A stretch of DNA of 64,000 nucleotides from Lysobacterales bacterium. GTDB taxonomy: Bacteria > Pseudomonadota > Gammaproteobacteria > Xanthomonadales > SZUA-38. Below the pieces are notes generated by a model that saw only the letters and a program-made list of their open reading frames with translations, ran no database searches and had not been told where the DNA came from. The translations under genes and the position numbers were made by a program. Shown here piece after piece: positions 18,160 to 27,781 of this stretch. Every line of letters starts with the position of its first letter. Position 1 is the first letter of the stretch. The stretch lies in NCBI GenBank assembly GCA_028285525.1, contig JANQOZ010000093.1:1-64000 (forward strand). The letters run 5' to 3'.

Positions 18160-19929
18160 GTGGATGAGTCTCACTTTATGTTGAAGCCGCTGGCCTATCT
18201 CGGTGCGGCGATCGTTTTTGTGCCCTTGTTCAGGCGCTCCGGACTGGGTGCGGTGCTCGGCTATCTGGCCGCCGGCGTGTCGCTCGGGCCGTCGGGCTTT
18301 GGGCTGGTGGAAAACCCGACCGACGTGCTGCATTTCGCCGAGGTCGGTGTGATCATGCTCCTGTTTGTGATCGGTCTCGAGCTCGAGCCGGCCAAGCTGT
18401 GGCAGCTCCGCCGCAATATTGTCCTCACCGGCATGAGTCAGCTGCTGATCAGCGCCGTGCTGCTCGGTATTCTGCTGATGGCGCTGGGACTCGCTATGGG
18501 ACTGGCGCTGCTGCTCGGTTTTGTGCTGGCGCTGTCCTCCACCGCGTTTGCCCTGCAGCTTATGGAGGAACGCAAAATTCTCGGCAGCCAGCTTGGTCGG
18601 CGCGGTTTCTCGATCCTGCTGCTGCAGGACATTGCGGTGATCCCGCTGGTGCTGGTGGTGGGCGCCACGGCCAAATCGACCGCTGCGCTGGAACATCAGC
18701 CCAACACGCTGGTCGGCGTGGGTGCGGTCATCGGCCTGCTGCTGGCGGGCCGGTTCCTGCTCAAGCCGCTGCTGAAGCTGATTGCTTCCTACGCGAGCCG
18801 GGAAATTATGGCGGCCACCGCGCTGTTTATTGTGCTGGGTTACGCCGGCGTGATGCAGATGGTGGGCCTGTCGGCAGGTTTGGGCGCCTTTATGGCGGGC
18901 ATTGTGCTGGCGACCTCCGACTATCGCCACCAGCTTGAGGCGGACATCAACTCGTTTAAAGGTTTGCTGCTGGGCCTGTTTTTCATGGCGATCGGCATGA
19001 CGCTAGACCTGGGCTTGCTGGCACAGCAGCCGGTGCTGATCGTGGCCTTTGCGCTGGGGCTGATGGCGGTCAAAACGGCGGTGATTGCCGTGGCGCTCAA
19101 AGTCCGTGGCGCCACCACGAAAGAAGGCGTGACGATGGGGCTGCTGCTATCCCAGGGCGGCGAATTTGCGTTTGTGTTGCTCACCCAGATGGTGACCGGC
19201 GACCACATCAGCCAGGAGACGGCAAACCTGGTGACCCTGGTGGTCGGTGTTTCCATGGCGCTTACCGCGCCCCTGCTGGTGTTGTTTGAGCGCCTGAGCG
19301 GCGGCAAGGACGGTGAGCCCGGCGAGGCTGACGACGGCTCGGGCATGGAGCGTGAGCCGGAAGTGATCATCGCGGGCTTCGGCCGGTACGGCCAGATCGT
19401 CGGCCGTATCCTGCAGGCCGGGAACATTCCCTTTACCGCACTCGACAAAGACCCGAGGCAGATCGAGTTCGTCAAGCGCTTTGGCAACCAGGTGTCGTTT
19501 GGGGACGCATCTCAGCTCGAGCTGCTGTACGCCGCCGGCATCGCGCATGCCCGGGTATTTGTCGTCGCGATTGATGATCCCGAAACCACGCTGCACATCG
19601 TCGAGCTCTGCCAGGAACACTTTCCCAATCTTCAGGTCCTGGCGCGGGCGCGTAATCGGGTCAACGCGCTGCAGCTTCGAGGCGCTGGCTGCACGCAGGT
19701 TGTTCGCGAGACCTGGCACAGCAGCCTCAACACCGCCACCAATACGCTCGTGGCGCTTGGGTACAGTGAGGGGGCCGCGATGCGTCGCGCCCAGCTCTTT
19801 GCGAATCACGACGAGGCGGTGCTCGAGCAGGCGGTTGGGAAAGAGGAGGACATGGAAGCGCTGATTGAGATCGGCAAACGTGGCCGGGCTGAGCTGGAGC
19901 AGCTGTTCGAGCAGGACCAGTCGATCTGA
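18160..19929 (+). CDS. CPA2-family cation/proton antiporter with RCK_N domain (KefB/KefC-like)
   Basis: 589 residues. The N-terminal 380 residues are a dozen hydrophobic segments of the CPA2 fold, opening with AVLGYLAAGVSLGPSGFG and a conserved LFVIGLELEPAKLW. A cytosolic Rossmann RCK_N domain follows (VIIAGFGRYGQIVGRIL, then ALDKDP and GDAS). The family exchanges K+ or Na+ for H+; KefB/C members protect against electrophiles when activated by glutathione adducts. The GTG at 18160, preceded by AGGA, gives an N-terminus aligning with KefB; ATG 18178 is the alternative. No KefG/F ancillary gene is adjacent, so glutathione control is not shown. Confidence 0.9.
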   Translation: MDESHFMLKPLAYLGAAIVFVPLFRRSGLGAVLGYLAAGVSLGPSGFGLVENPTDVLHFAEVGVIMLLFVIGLELEPAKLWQLRRNIVLTGMSQLLISAVLLGILLMALGLAMGLALLLGFVLALSSTAFALQLMEERKILGSQLGRRGFSILLLQDIAVIPLVLVVGATAKSTAALEHQPNTLVGVGAVIGLLLAGRFLLKPLLKLIASYASREIMAATALFIVLGYAGVMQMVGLSAGLGAFMAGIVLATSDYRHQLEADINSFKGLLLGLFFMAIGMTLDLGLLAQQPVLIVAFALGLMAVKTAVIAVALKVRGATTKEGVTMGLLLSQGGEFAFVLLTQMVTGDHISQETANLVTLVVGVSMALTAPLLVLFERLSGGKDGEPGEADDGSGMEREPEVIIAGFGRYGQIVGRILQAGNIPFTALDKDPRQIEFVKRFGNQVSFGDASQLELLYAAGIAHARVFVVAIDDPETTLHIVELCQEHFPNLQVLARARNRVNALQLRGAGCTQVVRETWHSSLNTATNTLVALGYSEGAAMRRAQLFANHDEAVLEQAVGKEEDMEALIEIGKRGRAELEQLFEQDQSI

Positions 19930-20031
19930 TCGGATCGTATCGGGCCGCGTGACCGGCTATCGCCGGCCCACCAGCCGGAGCGCGCCAAAGCCGCTATGAT
20001 GTACGGCACCTGCCGTAGCAAATGGTGGTCT

Positions 20032-23000
20032 ATGGTTTTTGTACGCGTGCTCGCGGTCCTGACGACGTTTGTCCTCGGCTGCCTGTGGCTGCGGCCCGAT
20101 CCGGCGCCCGCCGGTCCCGCAATTCCCCGTTCGGCCCTCGAACTGCCGAAGGCCCACGCGTATGAGCGCGCGCGATGGCACGTGCTTCGAAGACTGCCGG
20201 CCGGCGCAACGGAGCTTCCGGCACAGGCACTCGATCGGGCTCGAGACGCGGCGGCCAGGCTGCCGCGTTCACGCGCAGCGGAACGCTACGCGCAGCGGTT
20301 CAGCGAAAAGGCTGCTGCGGCCTGGGAACCGCTGGGGCCTGACCGGAAAGGCGGTCGCACCCGGCGGATCGTCTTTGACGACCAGCGACGCATGTACGCG
20401 GCCGGCGTGTCCGGCGGCGTTTGGCGTTTTGACGGTGGCCGCTGGCGCCCGCTGGGAGACCGGCTCACAAACCTCAACGTCGGCGCGCTGGCGATCGCGC
20501 CCGGCGTCGGGAAAGACGACACCGTGGTGCTCTACGCTGGGACCGGCGAACTGTATCGACGGACCAATCGGCCCTACGCCAGCATGACCGGGTCCGGGAT
20601 CTATAAATCCACCAACGGCGGCGACGACTGGGTACAGCTGTCGGCAACCGTCAACGACAACTTCCTTTACGTCAGCGACCTGGTGATCTCCCCCGCCAAT
20701 CCGAATCGGATCTATGCCGCGACCAACACGGGCGTCTGGCGATCGGACAACGGCGGTGCCAGCTTCGAGGTGTCGCTGTCGACGATGGAGGGGGAGATCA
20801 ATCGCTTTGAAGGCTGTACGGACCTCGAGCTGCTCGATCTCGGCGGCGCGGATCGTCTGCTCGCCACCTGCGCGTCGCGATCCACCGACGATCGCTATTT
20901 TCTTCCCGGACTGCTGCCCGGCGGCTGCTCGGGGCCGTGCGACGCGCGCATTCTGCTCAACGAGACGGCGGATCTTTCCGATCGCTGGGAGGTGGTGCTG
21001 ACCGAACCCGGCATGGGCAGAACTTCGCTGGCCGCTTTCGCCGGCGATCCCGGTGTGGTCTACGCGCTCAGCGCCAGCACGCGGCCCGGTCCGGACAAGA
21101 CCGGCGACGGCATCGGCGACTACGACAACGGTCTGCATGCGGTCTTCCGCAGCAACGACGCGGGCGCAACCTGGGAACCTACGTTGCGTAACACCAGCGA
21201 CGACCCGGTGAGCACCTGGATGCTGTCGTTTGCCTGGCAGGCGCGAACGGATGGCAACACGCCCTACAGCGCCGGCTGGTACAACCAGGCGGTTGCGGTG
21301 GATCCGGTGGACCCAGACGTGGTCTGGGTTGGCGGTATGCAGCTTTACCGTTCGGACGACGGCGGCCGCCAGTTCGGCCTGACCTCCAACTACTTCAGCG
21401 ACCGCGACATTCCTGCATCGCAAGGTCCCGAGATGCACCCGGATATCCACGCGCTGGTCTTCGATGAGGCCGGCCAGCTATGGGTCGGCAACGACGGCGG
21501 CGTGTGGCGCGTTCGCAATCAGTCGGCGCCAACCAACCGGACCCGCGACGGTTACCGAACCGTGCTCACATCGGGCGTGCGGTTTGACGCTGAGGTGCGC
21601 GACTACACGACGACGCAGTTCTATCACGGCACCGTGTCCCCCGACGGTCAGTTGGTGCTGGGCGGGATGCAGGACAACGGCACGGACGTCTTTAATCATC
21701 CGGGGTTTCCCGGTCAGTGGGTCACGTTTTTCGGCGGTGACGGCAGCTATACGGCATTCAATCCGATCGACGAATTGCTTTACGTGTCGGCCCAGAATGG
21801 CTACCTGGCCAGGGTTGACCGAAACCTTGAGTACACGATCCTGGCGGACCGGCTGTTCGCGGAGGCGGTTGATCCCGATGAGTTTATGTTCATCACCCCC
21901 TTTGTTCTGAACCCCGACAATCCCTCGACCGTGTTTGTCGGGGGCAAGCGGCTGTTTCGCGGCAATTTCGACGGTCAGATTTTCAACCGCGCGTCAGCAC
22001 CCTTCGGCACCACGTTTTTCGACAAGGCCAACGCGGTAGCGGCAGCGCGCGGCGGGACCGCGGTTCTGGTCGGTACCGGCAACGCCATATATCGAATCGC
22101 CTCTGGTGACGCGGCGACGCAGGCGACCGTCCCGAACCGCACCACGCCGCGAGAGGGCTGGGTATCGTCGCTGACTTTTGATCCAGGGAATCCCGACGTT
22201 GCCTACGCAACGTATTCGAGTTTTGGCGGCGACCACGTGTTCCGATCCCGCGACGGAGGTTTGAGCTTCCAGCCGATTGACGGCAGCGGGGCAGGGCGCC
22301 TGCCCGACCTTCCGGTTCACTCGCTGGCGGTACATCCCGATGAGCCGGATTCCCTATACGTCGGGACTGATCTGGGCGTCTTTTTCACCGCTGACGGCGG
22401 CGAGAACTGGCAGGTGGAGGAGACGGGCTTCGGCGGGACGATTGTCGAGCGCGTGGTGATCAACGAGCCGCAGACCGACGGGACGGCCTACCTGTTCGCT
22501 TTCACCTACGGCAGGGGCGTGTGGCGCGTGCCGCTGAGCGAGGTGGACGGCGCGCCCGGCTATGTGCTCACGTCAGCGGTCAACGGCCTCTGGTACGACC
22601 CGGCTGAGCCGGGTCACGGGATCCAGGTACAGCTCATCGAGGGTGAGTCGGCGCCGCAGCTGCTGGTGACCTGGTACGTGTACGACAACGGCGAACCGCG
22701 CTGGCTGATCGGTTCGGGAACCGTGAGCCGCGATCGCGCCGTGGTCGATATGACGGTCACACGCGGCGGCGATTTTGGCGCTGCTTTTGATGCCGGCAGC
22801 ATCATCCGAGAACCCTGGGGTCAGCTCGAGCTGGTGTTCCGCGATGAAAACTCGCTGTCGCTGCGCTGGCAGTCAGCGTATGAGTCGGGTCAGAGCGGCA
22901 CGCTGGCGATGGCGCGCCTGAGCCAGCCCCGAGATATTGCGGTGCCGGGTCTGCCGGTTTCGCTGTGTTCGACCTCTGTCTACTACAACCCGAGCCAGGA

Positions 23001-23340
23001 CGGCCACGGCATGGTGCTCGAAACGGTCGAAACGGACGGTGAACCCGGGATTGCCTGGTCCTGGTTCCACTATCGTGATGGCAATCAGCTGTGGCTGGTG
23101 GGCAGCGGCACCTTCGCGGACGGCACGCTGGAAACAGAGGCGTTTGCCGGAAGAGCGGGACAGTTCCCACCGGCCTTTACGGCCGATGCAGCATTGGTTG
23201 AACGCTGGGGAACGGTGTCGTTTGAGTTTCTCGGCGAGCGTGAGTTCATCGCAAGCTGGGCGCCGGACGATCCGACGCTGTCGCCAGACTCGCTGCACTT
23301 CAGCCAGCTGACGACACTCTCGCAAAGTGGTTGTAACTAG
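20032..23340 (+). CDS. Large secreted BNR/sialidase-propeller exoprotein with two Trp/Gly-rich domains
   Basis: 1,102 residues. A signal-like anchor (VFVRVLAVLTTFVLGCLWL) is followed by two seven-bladed propeller-type regions built of BNR/Asp-box repeats: SGGVWRF, SDDGGRQFGL, GNDGGVWRV, SRDGGLSFQP, TADGGENWQ. This is the VPS10/sortilin and glycosyl-hydrolase-like propeller layout often seen in secreted proteases and glycan-binding proteins. The last ~250 residues contain two copies of the Trp/Gly-rich domain found at 4.2-5.4 kb: GLWYDPAEPGHGIQ...RWLIGSGT and YYNPSQDGHGM...LWLVGSGT. No catalytic site is recognisable. The ATG at 20032 is preferred over 19996 because it starts the hydrophobic segment. 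The stop overlaps the MFS gene end by 4 bases. Confidence 0.85.
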   Translation: MVFVRVLAVLTTFVLGCLWLRPDPAPAGPAIPRSALELPKAHAYERARWHVLRRLPAGATELPAQALDRARDAAARLPRSRAAERYAQRFSEKAAAAWEPLGPDRKGGRTRRIVFDDQRRMYAAGVSGGVWRFDGGRWRPLGDRLTNLNVGALAIAPGVGKDDTVVLYAGTGELYRRTNRPYASMTGSGIYKSTNGGDDWVQLSATVNDNFLYVSDLVISPANPNRIYAATNTGVWRSDNGGASFEVSLSTMEGEINRFEGCTDLELLDLGGADRLLATCASRSTDDRYFLPGLLPGGCSGPCDARILLNETADLSDRWEVVLTEPGMGRTSLAAFAGDPGVVYALSASTRPGPDKTGDGIGDYDNGLHAVFRSNDAGATWEPTLRNTSDDPVSTWMLSFAWQARTDGNTPYSAGWYNQAVAVDPVDPDVVWVGGMQLYRSDDGGRQFGLTSNYFSDRDIPASQGPEMHPDIHALVFDEAGQLWVGNDGGVWRVRNQSAPTNRTRDGYRTVLTSGVRFDAEVRDYTTTQFYHGTVSPDGQLVLGGMQDNGTDVFNHPGFPGQWVTFFGGDGSYTAFNPIDELLYVSAQNGYLARVDRNLEYTILADRLFAEAVDPDEFMFITPFVLNPDNPSTVFVGGKRLFRGNFDGQIFNRASAPFGTTFFDKANAVAAARGGTAVLVGTGNAIYRIASGDAATQATVPNRTTPREGWVSSLTFDPGNPDVAYATYSSFGGDHVFRSRDGGLSFQPIDGSGAGRLPDLPVHSLAVHPDEPDSLYVGTDLGVFFTADGGENWQVEETGFGGTIVERVVINEPQTDGTAYLFAFTYGRGVWRVPLSEVDGAPGYVLTSAVNGLWYDPAEPGHGIQVQLIEGESAPQLLVTWYVYDNGEPRWLIGSGTVSRDRAVVDMTVTRGGDFGAAFDAGSIIREPWGQLELVFRDENSLSLRWQSAYESGQSGTLAMARLSQPRDIAVPGLPVSLCSTSVYYNPSQDGHGMVLETVETDGEPGIAWSWFHYRDGNQLWLVGSGTFADGTLETEAFAGRAGQFPPAFTADAALVERWGTVSFEFLGEREFIASWAPDDPTLSPDSLHFSQLTTLSQSGCN

Positions 23341-24698
23341 CCTTCGGCAGCCAGCCTGAGCTCCGTCAGTCGCTCTTTGCTGAGTTTGTACTTCAGCAGC
23401 ACCGGGATTGTTGCCAGATTCAGCACCGCCGGCAGCAGCGAAGCGCACCAGAGAACGGCGGTGATGGCTGACTCCGGCTGAGCCTCGACACCCACGTTAC
23501 CTTTGACCAGTCCAGCGGCGGTTAACGCCACCCCGACCACCAGCGGCCCGAGGGCACCCGCCAGCTTTTCGGTGGTGGTAAAGATACCGCTGTAGGCGCC
23601 GGCGTTGTCCTTGCCGCTGGCCAGGCGCCCGTACTCCATGGTGTCGGGGAGCAGGGCCTGGCCGCAGAGCAGCCCACCCGTTGAGCCGGCGCCGATCAGC
23701 ACGGCCCGGGCGTAGATCAGCCAGCCGGGCTCAGTCTCGGTCCACAGAACCCAGGTTGCGATTGCGAGCGCGTAGAGCGTGACGCAAATGATGTAGGTGT
23801 TTCGCTTGCCCACCCGGTCGATCACCGGACGCCAGAGCGGAATGGACAACAGGCCCGCCAGCGTAAACACCAGCAGGTAGTTGCCGATATCAGAGGTGCT
23901 CAGCTGCAGCACGAAGCGAAAGAGATAGGGGGCGCTGGCCAGAACGCTGGCCAGGGCGGCGAGCTGCAGAAGCTTGACGCCGACCAGCAGCAGGAACGGG
24001 CGATTACGGATCAGCAGCTTGAGACCGTCCGCGAAGCCGGCGGCCTGATCGTTGGCTTGGTCGCCGGCCTGCGCGGCGGCGCCCGCGGTCAGCCGGGTAT
24101 GGCTCGTCGTTGAGAAAAACGCCAGGGAGCACGCGCCGGCGGCGACGAACGCAAACACCAGGGCCATCAGCTGATAGCCGGCCTGCCCCTCGCCACCGAG
24201 GGCAACCAGCTTGGGCCCGCCGACAGAACCGAGCATTACGCCCAGCATCAGAAACAGCACCCGATACGACATCATCTTGGTGCGCTCGTCGTAGTCGGTG
24301 GTCATCTCGGCCGGAATCGCCAGATAGGGCACGGAAAACACGGTGTAGGCCGTGGCGTGAAACAGCAGAGCCAGGACGACAACCGTGACCGTCAAACCGG
24401 TGGTGGACAGGGGGTTGATTAAAAAGATGAGCCAGAATGACAGCCCCAGCAGTACGCCGCCAACGAGCAGGTAGGGGCGCCGCTTACCCAGCCGGTGCCG
24501 GGTGCGGTCGCTGATCATCCCCATGAGCGGGTCGGACACCGCGTCGTAGAGCTTGGTGATAAAGAACAGCGACCCGGCCAGCGCCGGCTCGAGGCCGACA
24601 ACTGTGGTCAGGTAAAACAGGCCGAACAAGGCCAGTGCGTTGTAGACGGTGCCTGTCCCGAAAGACCCGGCACCCCATCCGATCATGCCCCAGTTCAA
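23337..24698 (-). CDS. GPH-family (glycoside-pentoside-hexuronide) sugar:cation symporter, MFS
   Basis: 453 residues with 12 hydrophobic segments. The early motif FITKLYDAVSDPLMGMISDRTRHRLGKRRPYLL is diagnostic for the GPH family, which imports glycosides or uronides with H+ or Na+. Substrate is unknown and no glycoside hydrolase is adjacent. The start is TTG at 24698, supported by GAGG seven bases upstream; the next ATG (24686) has no ribosome-binding site. It diverges from the aldehyde dehydrogenase gene with 109 bases between them, a shared control region, so the substrate may belong to the same catabolic pathway. Confidence 0.88.
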   Translation of the reverse strand: MNWGMIGWGAGSFGTGTVYNALALFGLFYLTTVVGLEPALAGSLFFITKLYDAVSDPLMGMISDRTRHRLGKRRPYLLVGGVLLGLSFWLIFLINPLSTTGLTVTVVVLALLFHATAYTVFSVPYLAIPAEMTTDYDERTKMMSYRVLFLMLGVMLGSVGGPKLVALGGEGQAGYQLMALVFAFVAAGACSLAFFSTTSHTRLTAGAAAQAGDQANDQAAGFADGLKLLIRNRPFLLLVGVKLLQLAALASVLASAPYLFRFVLQLSTSDIGNYLLVFTLAGLLSIPLWRPVIDRVGKRNTYIICVTLYALAIATWVLWTETEPGWLIYARAVLIGAGSTGGLLCGQALLPDTMEYGRLASGKDNAGAYSGIFTTTEKLAGALGPLVVGVALTAAGLVKGNVGVEAQPESAITAVLWCASLLPAVLNLATIPVLLKYKLSKERLTELRLAAEG

Positions 24699-24807
24699 GA
24701 TGGTGCCTCGTCAAAAGAGATCGCGGAACATAGCAGATTTTCACCTCACCTGTATGTGTGTGGATTAAACTATTGCCTTGTTCATTAATCGCGTTCGGGA
24801 GTAAGTC

Positions 24808-26352
24808 ATGAATCGGGCACCCGGTAAGCAGGTTCGGTCGGTCGAAGCGGTCAAACAGGAATTCAACCTGACGCTGCCGGAGGTTGTCACGGGCTTTGCG
24901 GGCGGCGAAAGTCTGCCGGCGCGCGGCGACTTTCGGATGACCGCCATTTCTCCGGCCACCGAAACGCCGCTTTACGAGCTGGACGAGAACAACGCGGAGG
25001 ACGTGGACCGGGCAGTTCATGCGGCGCGATCGGCCTTCGACAACACCGACTGGCCTTCACTTCCCCACAGCCAGCGCAAGCGGGTGCTGCGCCGAATCTG
25101 TGACGCTATCGAAAAACACAAGGACGAGCTCGCGGTGATTCAGTCGCTGGAGGTGGGTTTGCCCCTGAGCGGCATCCACGCCATGCACATGCCCCGAACG
25201 CTGGAAAACTTCGATTTCTTCTCCGAGGTCGCCGGGACCCTGGCCGGGGAAAGCTTCACTCAGACCGGCAACTATCTGTCGGTGGTGACCCACGAACCGG
25301 CCGGCGTGGCGGCGCTGCTGACGCCCTGGAATGCACCACTCGTGCTGGTCTCGATGAAGCTGGCAGCCGCGCTGAGCCTGGGCAACACGGTGGTGCTCAA
25401 ACCTTCCGAATACTGCCCCTACTCGCTGCGTCGTTTTGTGGAGGTGCTCCACGAGGCGGATCTGCCGCCCGGCGTGGTCAACCTGGTGAACGGCCGCGGA
25501 CCGGTGACCGGTGACTCGCTGGTGCGTCATCCGGGGGTGGACGTTGTCGGCTTTGTCGGCGGCACGGAAACCGGCAAGATCATTATGACCAGCGCCGCCC
25601 AGGGCCTGAAAAAGGTGGGCATGGAGCTGGGCGGCAAGTCGGCCAACATCGTGACCGATTCAGCCAACCTTGAAACCGCGATCGACGGCTCGCTGCTCGC
25701 CATCTTGTCGGGCAACGGGTCCCAGTGCCTTGCCGGCTCTCGGATCCTCCTGCAGCGCGGGATCGCCGACGAGTTCATCGAGAAATTCACCGATCGCATG
25801 GCCAACGTACGCGTTGGCGATCCCTTTGATCCGCAGACTGAGGTCGGAGCCATGGCCTTCGCTTCCCACTACCAGCGCGTGCTGTCATATGCTGACGTCG
25901 CGAAGGAGGAGGGGGGTGAGCTGCTGGTGGGCGGCAAACCGGCCCCGGGCTTTGAGGCCGGCTACTTCATGGAGCCCACCGCCGTGCTGGCCAAGAGCAA
26001 CCAAACGCGAGTTTGCCAGGAGGAGATCTTCGGACCGTTTGCGTCACTGCTGAAGTTCGACACGCTCGACGAGGCCGTGGCGATCGCCAACGAATCCGAC
26101 TTTGGGCTGGTGAGCTACCTTTGGTCAGACGACCTGCCCACGGTGATGCGCGCGAGCCGGCAGATCAAGGCTGGTACTGTCTGGGTCAACACGCCGCTGA
26201 CGCGCGACCTGCGCGCGCCGTTCGGTGGTTACAAGCAGTCCGGCATCGGTCGCGACGGCCTGCGTGCCTCCGTTGAACTGCTGACCGAAGAAAAAACCAT
26301 GATGATTCCCAACGAGCCGCTGACGCTGCCGAAGCTGGGACTTGGAGACTAA
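24808..26352 (+). CDS. NAD(P)-dependent aldehyde dehydrogenase (HpaE-like)
   Basis: 514 residues of the ALDH superfamily. Visible features: TPWNAPL in the cofactor region, KPSEYCP, FVGGTETGK (nucleotide loop), general base E273 in MELGGKS, and nucleophile C307 in NGSQCLAGSR, with EEIFGPF later. The wording NGSQCLAGSR and the FGGYKQSGIGRDG end resemble semialdehyde dehydrogenases of aromatic degradation (HpaE, betaine-aldehyde group). The real substrate is unclear. It is the first gene of a plus-strand run with the methyltransferase (start 5 bases after its stop), suggesting an operon for breaking down an aldehyde-yielding compound. Confidence 0.9.
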   Translation: MNRAPGKQVRSVEAVKQEFNLTLPEVVTGFAGGESLPARGDFRMTAISPATETPLYELDENNAEDVDRAVHAARSAFDNTDWPSLPHSQRKRVLRRICDAIEKHKDELAVIQSLEVGLPLSGIHAMHMPRTLENFDFFSEVAGTLAGESFTQTGNYLSVVTHEPAGVAALLTPWNAPLVLVSMKLAAALSLGNTVVLKPSEYCPYSLRRFVEVLHEADLPPGVVNLVNGRGPVTGDSLVRHPGVDVVGFVGGTETGKIIMTSAAQGLKKVGMELGGKSANIVTDSANLETAIDGSLLAILSGNGSQCLAGSRILLQRGIADEFIEKFTDRMANVRVGDPFDPQTEVGAMAFASHYQRVLSYADVAKEEGGELLVGGKPAPGFEAGYFMEPTAVLAKSNQTRVCQEEIFGPFASLLKFDTLDEAVAIANESDFGLVSYLWSDDLPTVMRASRQIKAGTVWVNTPLTRDLRAPFGGYKQSGIGRDGLRASVELLTEEKTMMIPNEPLTLPKLGLGD

Positions 26353-26356
26353 CGAT

Positions 26357-27484
26357 ATGAGCGACAACTTTACGCAGATCTTCCAGCCGAATCAGGACGA
26401 AAACGCGCGGCAGGCGTTTGTCGGCGCCCTGAAGCGGCAGATCAACGCCAATCTTGAAAAGCGGCTGGCCACGCAGTTCGACGAAGTTTGCGCGCCGGAT
26501 TTTGAGCAGCGCCACGGGCACGAACCCGCTAACCGGGATGAAGCTCGCGAGGCGTTGGCCAATGACCCGCTGTATCAAATGTGGGGCTCGCTGACCTACA
26601 CCTCGCAGGATCTCATGTGGGAAACCGTCGGCGATACCGTTGACCGCACGGTGGCACGGCTGGAGGCACGCGCGGCGGAGCTGGAGCAGGGTGAACCGGT
26701 GGGGACCCTCACGCTCAACCCGGAACTTAAGATGCCCGAGCCGATCGGCAGCACGGAAATCCATCGACAGCCCGGCGGCTATTTTTTCGGTGACAAGCAC
26801 CTCACGGCGGCGGCGCTTTATGCCGGAACGCTGATGCTCTATACGGCCGCGAAGGGATTTTCGAGCAGCTCAGCCTCACCGTTTTCTTTTGTCGGCCAGA
26901 GCGTGGCGAAGATGGTTGAGCCGATGCTTGAGGGCCGCAAGCCGCTGAGGATCCTCGACATGGGCTGCGGTCCGGGCACGGTGACCTTTGGCCTCAAGCA
27001 GCACTTCGCAGATTCGGAGGTGCACGGCGTTGACCTGTCTGCGTCGTTTGTCCGCTTTGCCCATCTGTGGGCGGAAGAGGCCGGGGTGCCGATTCACTAT
27101 CGACAGGCAGACGCGGCCGATACGGGGCTTGAGGCGGGGTCGTTCGATCTGATTGTGTCGCAGATCATGTTCCACGAAACGTGGCACGACAAAGCGCCCG
27201 CCATCTTTGCAGAGGCCCGGCGGCTGCTGGCGCCCGGCGGGATGATGGTCAATATCGACGTGCCCTATCAGCCGGAGCGCATCAGCCTGGTCGAGCAGGT
27301 CACCAACAGCTGGCAGGTCGAGAACAACGGTGAGCCCTTCTGGACCGGCTTTGCCGACAGCAGCGTGACCGACATGATGCGCAACGGGGGCTTTGCCGAA
27401 GACGAGTGTTTTGCGCGCTATGTCGCGGCGGGTCCGACCCGCGACTACTACGTGTTCGGCGCCAGGCTGGGGACAGCGGCATGA
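26357..27484 (+). CDS. Class I SAM-dependent methyltransferase
   Basis: 375 residues. An N-terminal helical region of about 195 residues precedes the Rossmann core, where ILDMGCGPGTVTFG binds SAM, followed by VHGVDLSASFV and a SFDLIVSQIMFHE segment. The N-terminal extension resembles the accessory domains of small-molecule methyltransferases; the substrate is not evident. I chose the ATG at 26357 because the earlier opening (26342) overlaps the ALDH gene. The stop overlaps the next gene as ATGA. Between an aldehyde dehydrogenase and a hydrolase it may act on the same catabolic substrate. Confidence 0.85.
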   Translation: MSDNFTQIFQPNQDENARQAFVGALKRQINANLEKRLATQFDEVCAPDFEQRHGHEPANRDEAREALANDPLYQMWGSLTYTSQDLMWETVGDTVDRTVARLEARAAELEQGEPVGTLTLNPELKMPEPIGSTEIHRQPGGYFFGDKHLTAAALYAGTLMLYTAAKGFSSSSASPFSFVGQSVAKMVEPMLEGRKPLRILDMGCGPGTVTFGLKQHFADSEVHGVDLSASFVRFAHLWAEEAGVPIHYRQADAADTGLEAGSFDLIVSQIMFHETWHDKAPAIFAEARRLLAPGGMMVNIDVPYQPERISLVEQVTNSWQVENNGEPFWTGFADSSVTDMMRNGGFAEDECFARYVAAGPTRDYYVFGARLGTAA

Positions 27485-27771
27485 GCGATCCGGCTTCGGT
27501 CAGCGAACTGCTCCTAAAACCCCAGCGCGGTAAGCCCGACTTTGTCAGCGAGGTGAGTGCTGACCAGCTTGTGGACGTGGTGATGCGCCTGGCGATGGAA
27601 ATCTCGGCGCTGCGTGATCGGCTGGACGTCCACGAGGCGCTGGCGGAGAAGCATGGCTTTGGCGGCCCGGAGGTTGTGGACAGCTTCGAACTCGATGAGG
27701 CAACCCGGGACCGCCAGGCGGCCCGACGCGAGCGCTGGGTGCAGCGCGTTATCCACGACCTGACCACCTGA
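27481..27771 (+). CDS. Small conserved hypothetical protein
   Basis: 96 residues, mostly helical and charged, no signal or membrane segment. A central stretch (QLVDVVMRLAMEISALRDRLDVHEALAEKHG) is a likely coiled coil. No family recognised. Its ATG overlaps the methyltransferase stop by four bases (ATGA) and the hydrolase starts 11 bases after its stop, so it is locked into the operon and is probably a partner of one of these enzymes. The longer opening at 27406 overlays the methyltransferase. Confidence 0.7.
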   Translation: MSDPASVSELLLKPQRGKPDFVSEVSADQLVDVVMRLAMEISALRDRLDVHEALAEKHGFGGPEVVDSFELDEATRDRQAARRERWVQRVIHDLTT

Positions 27772-27781
27772 GACAATCGCT

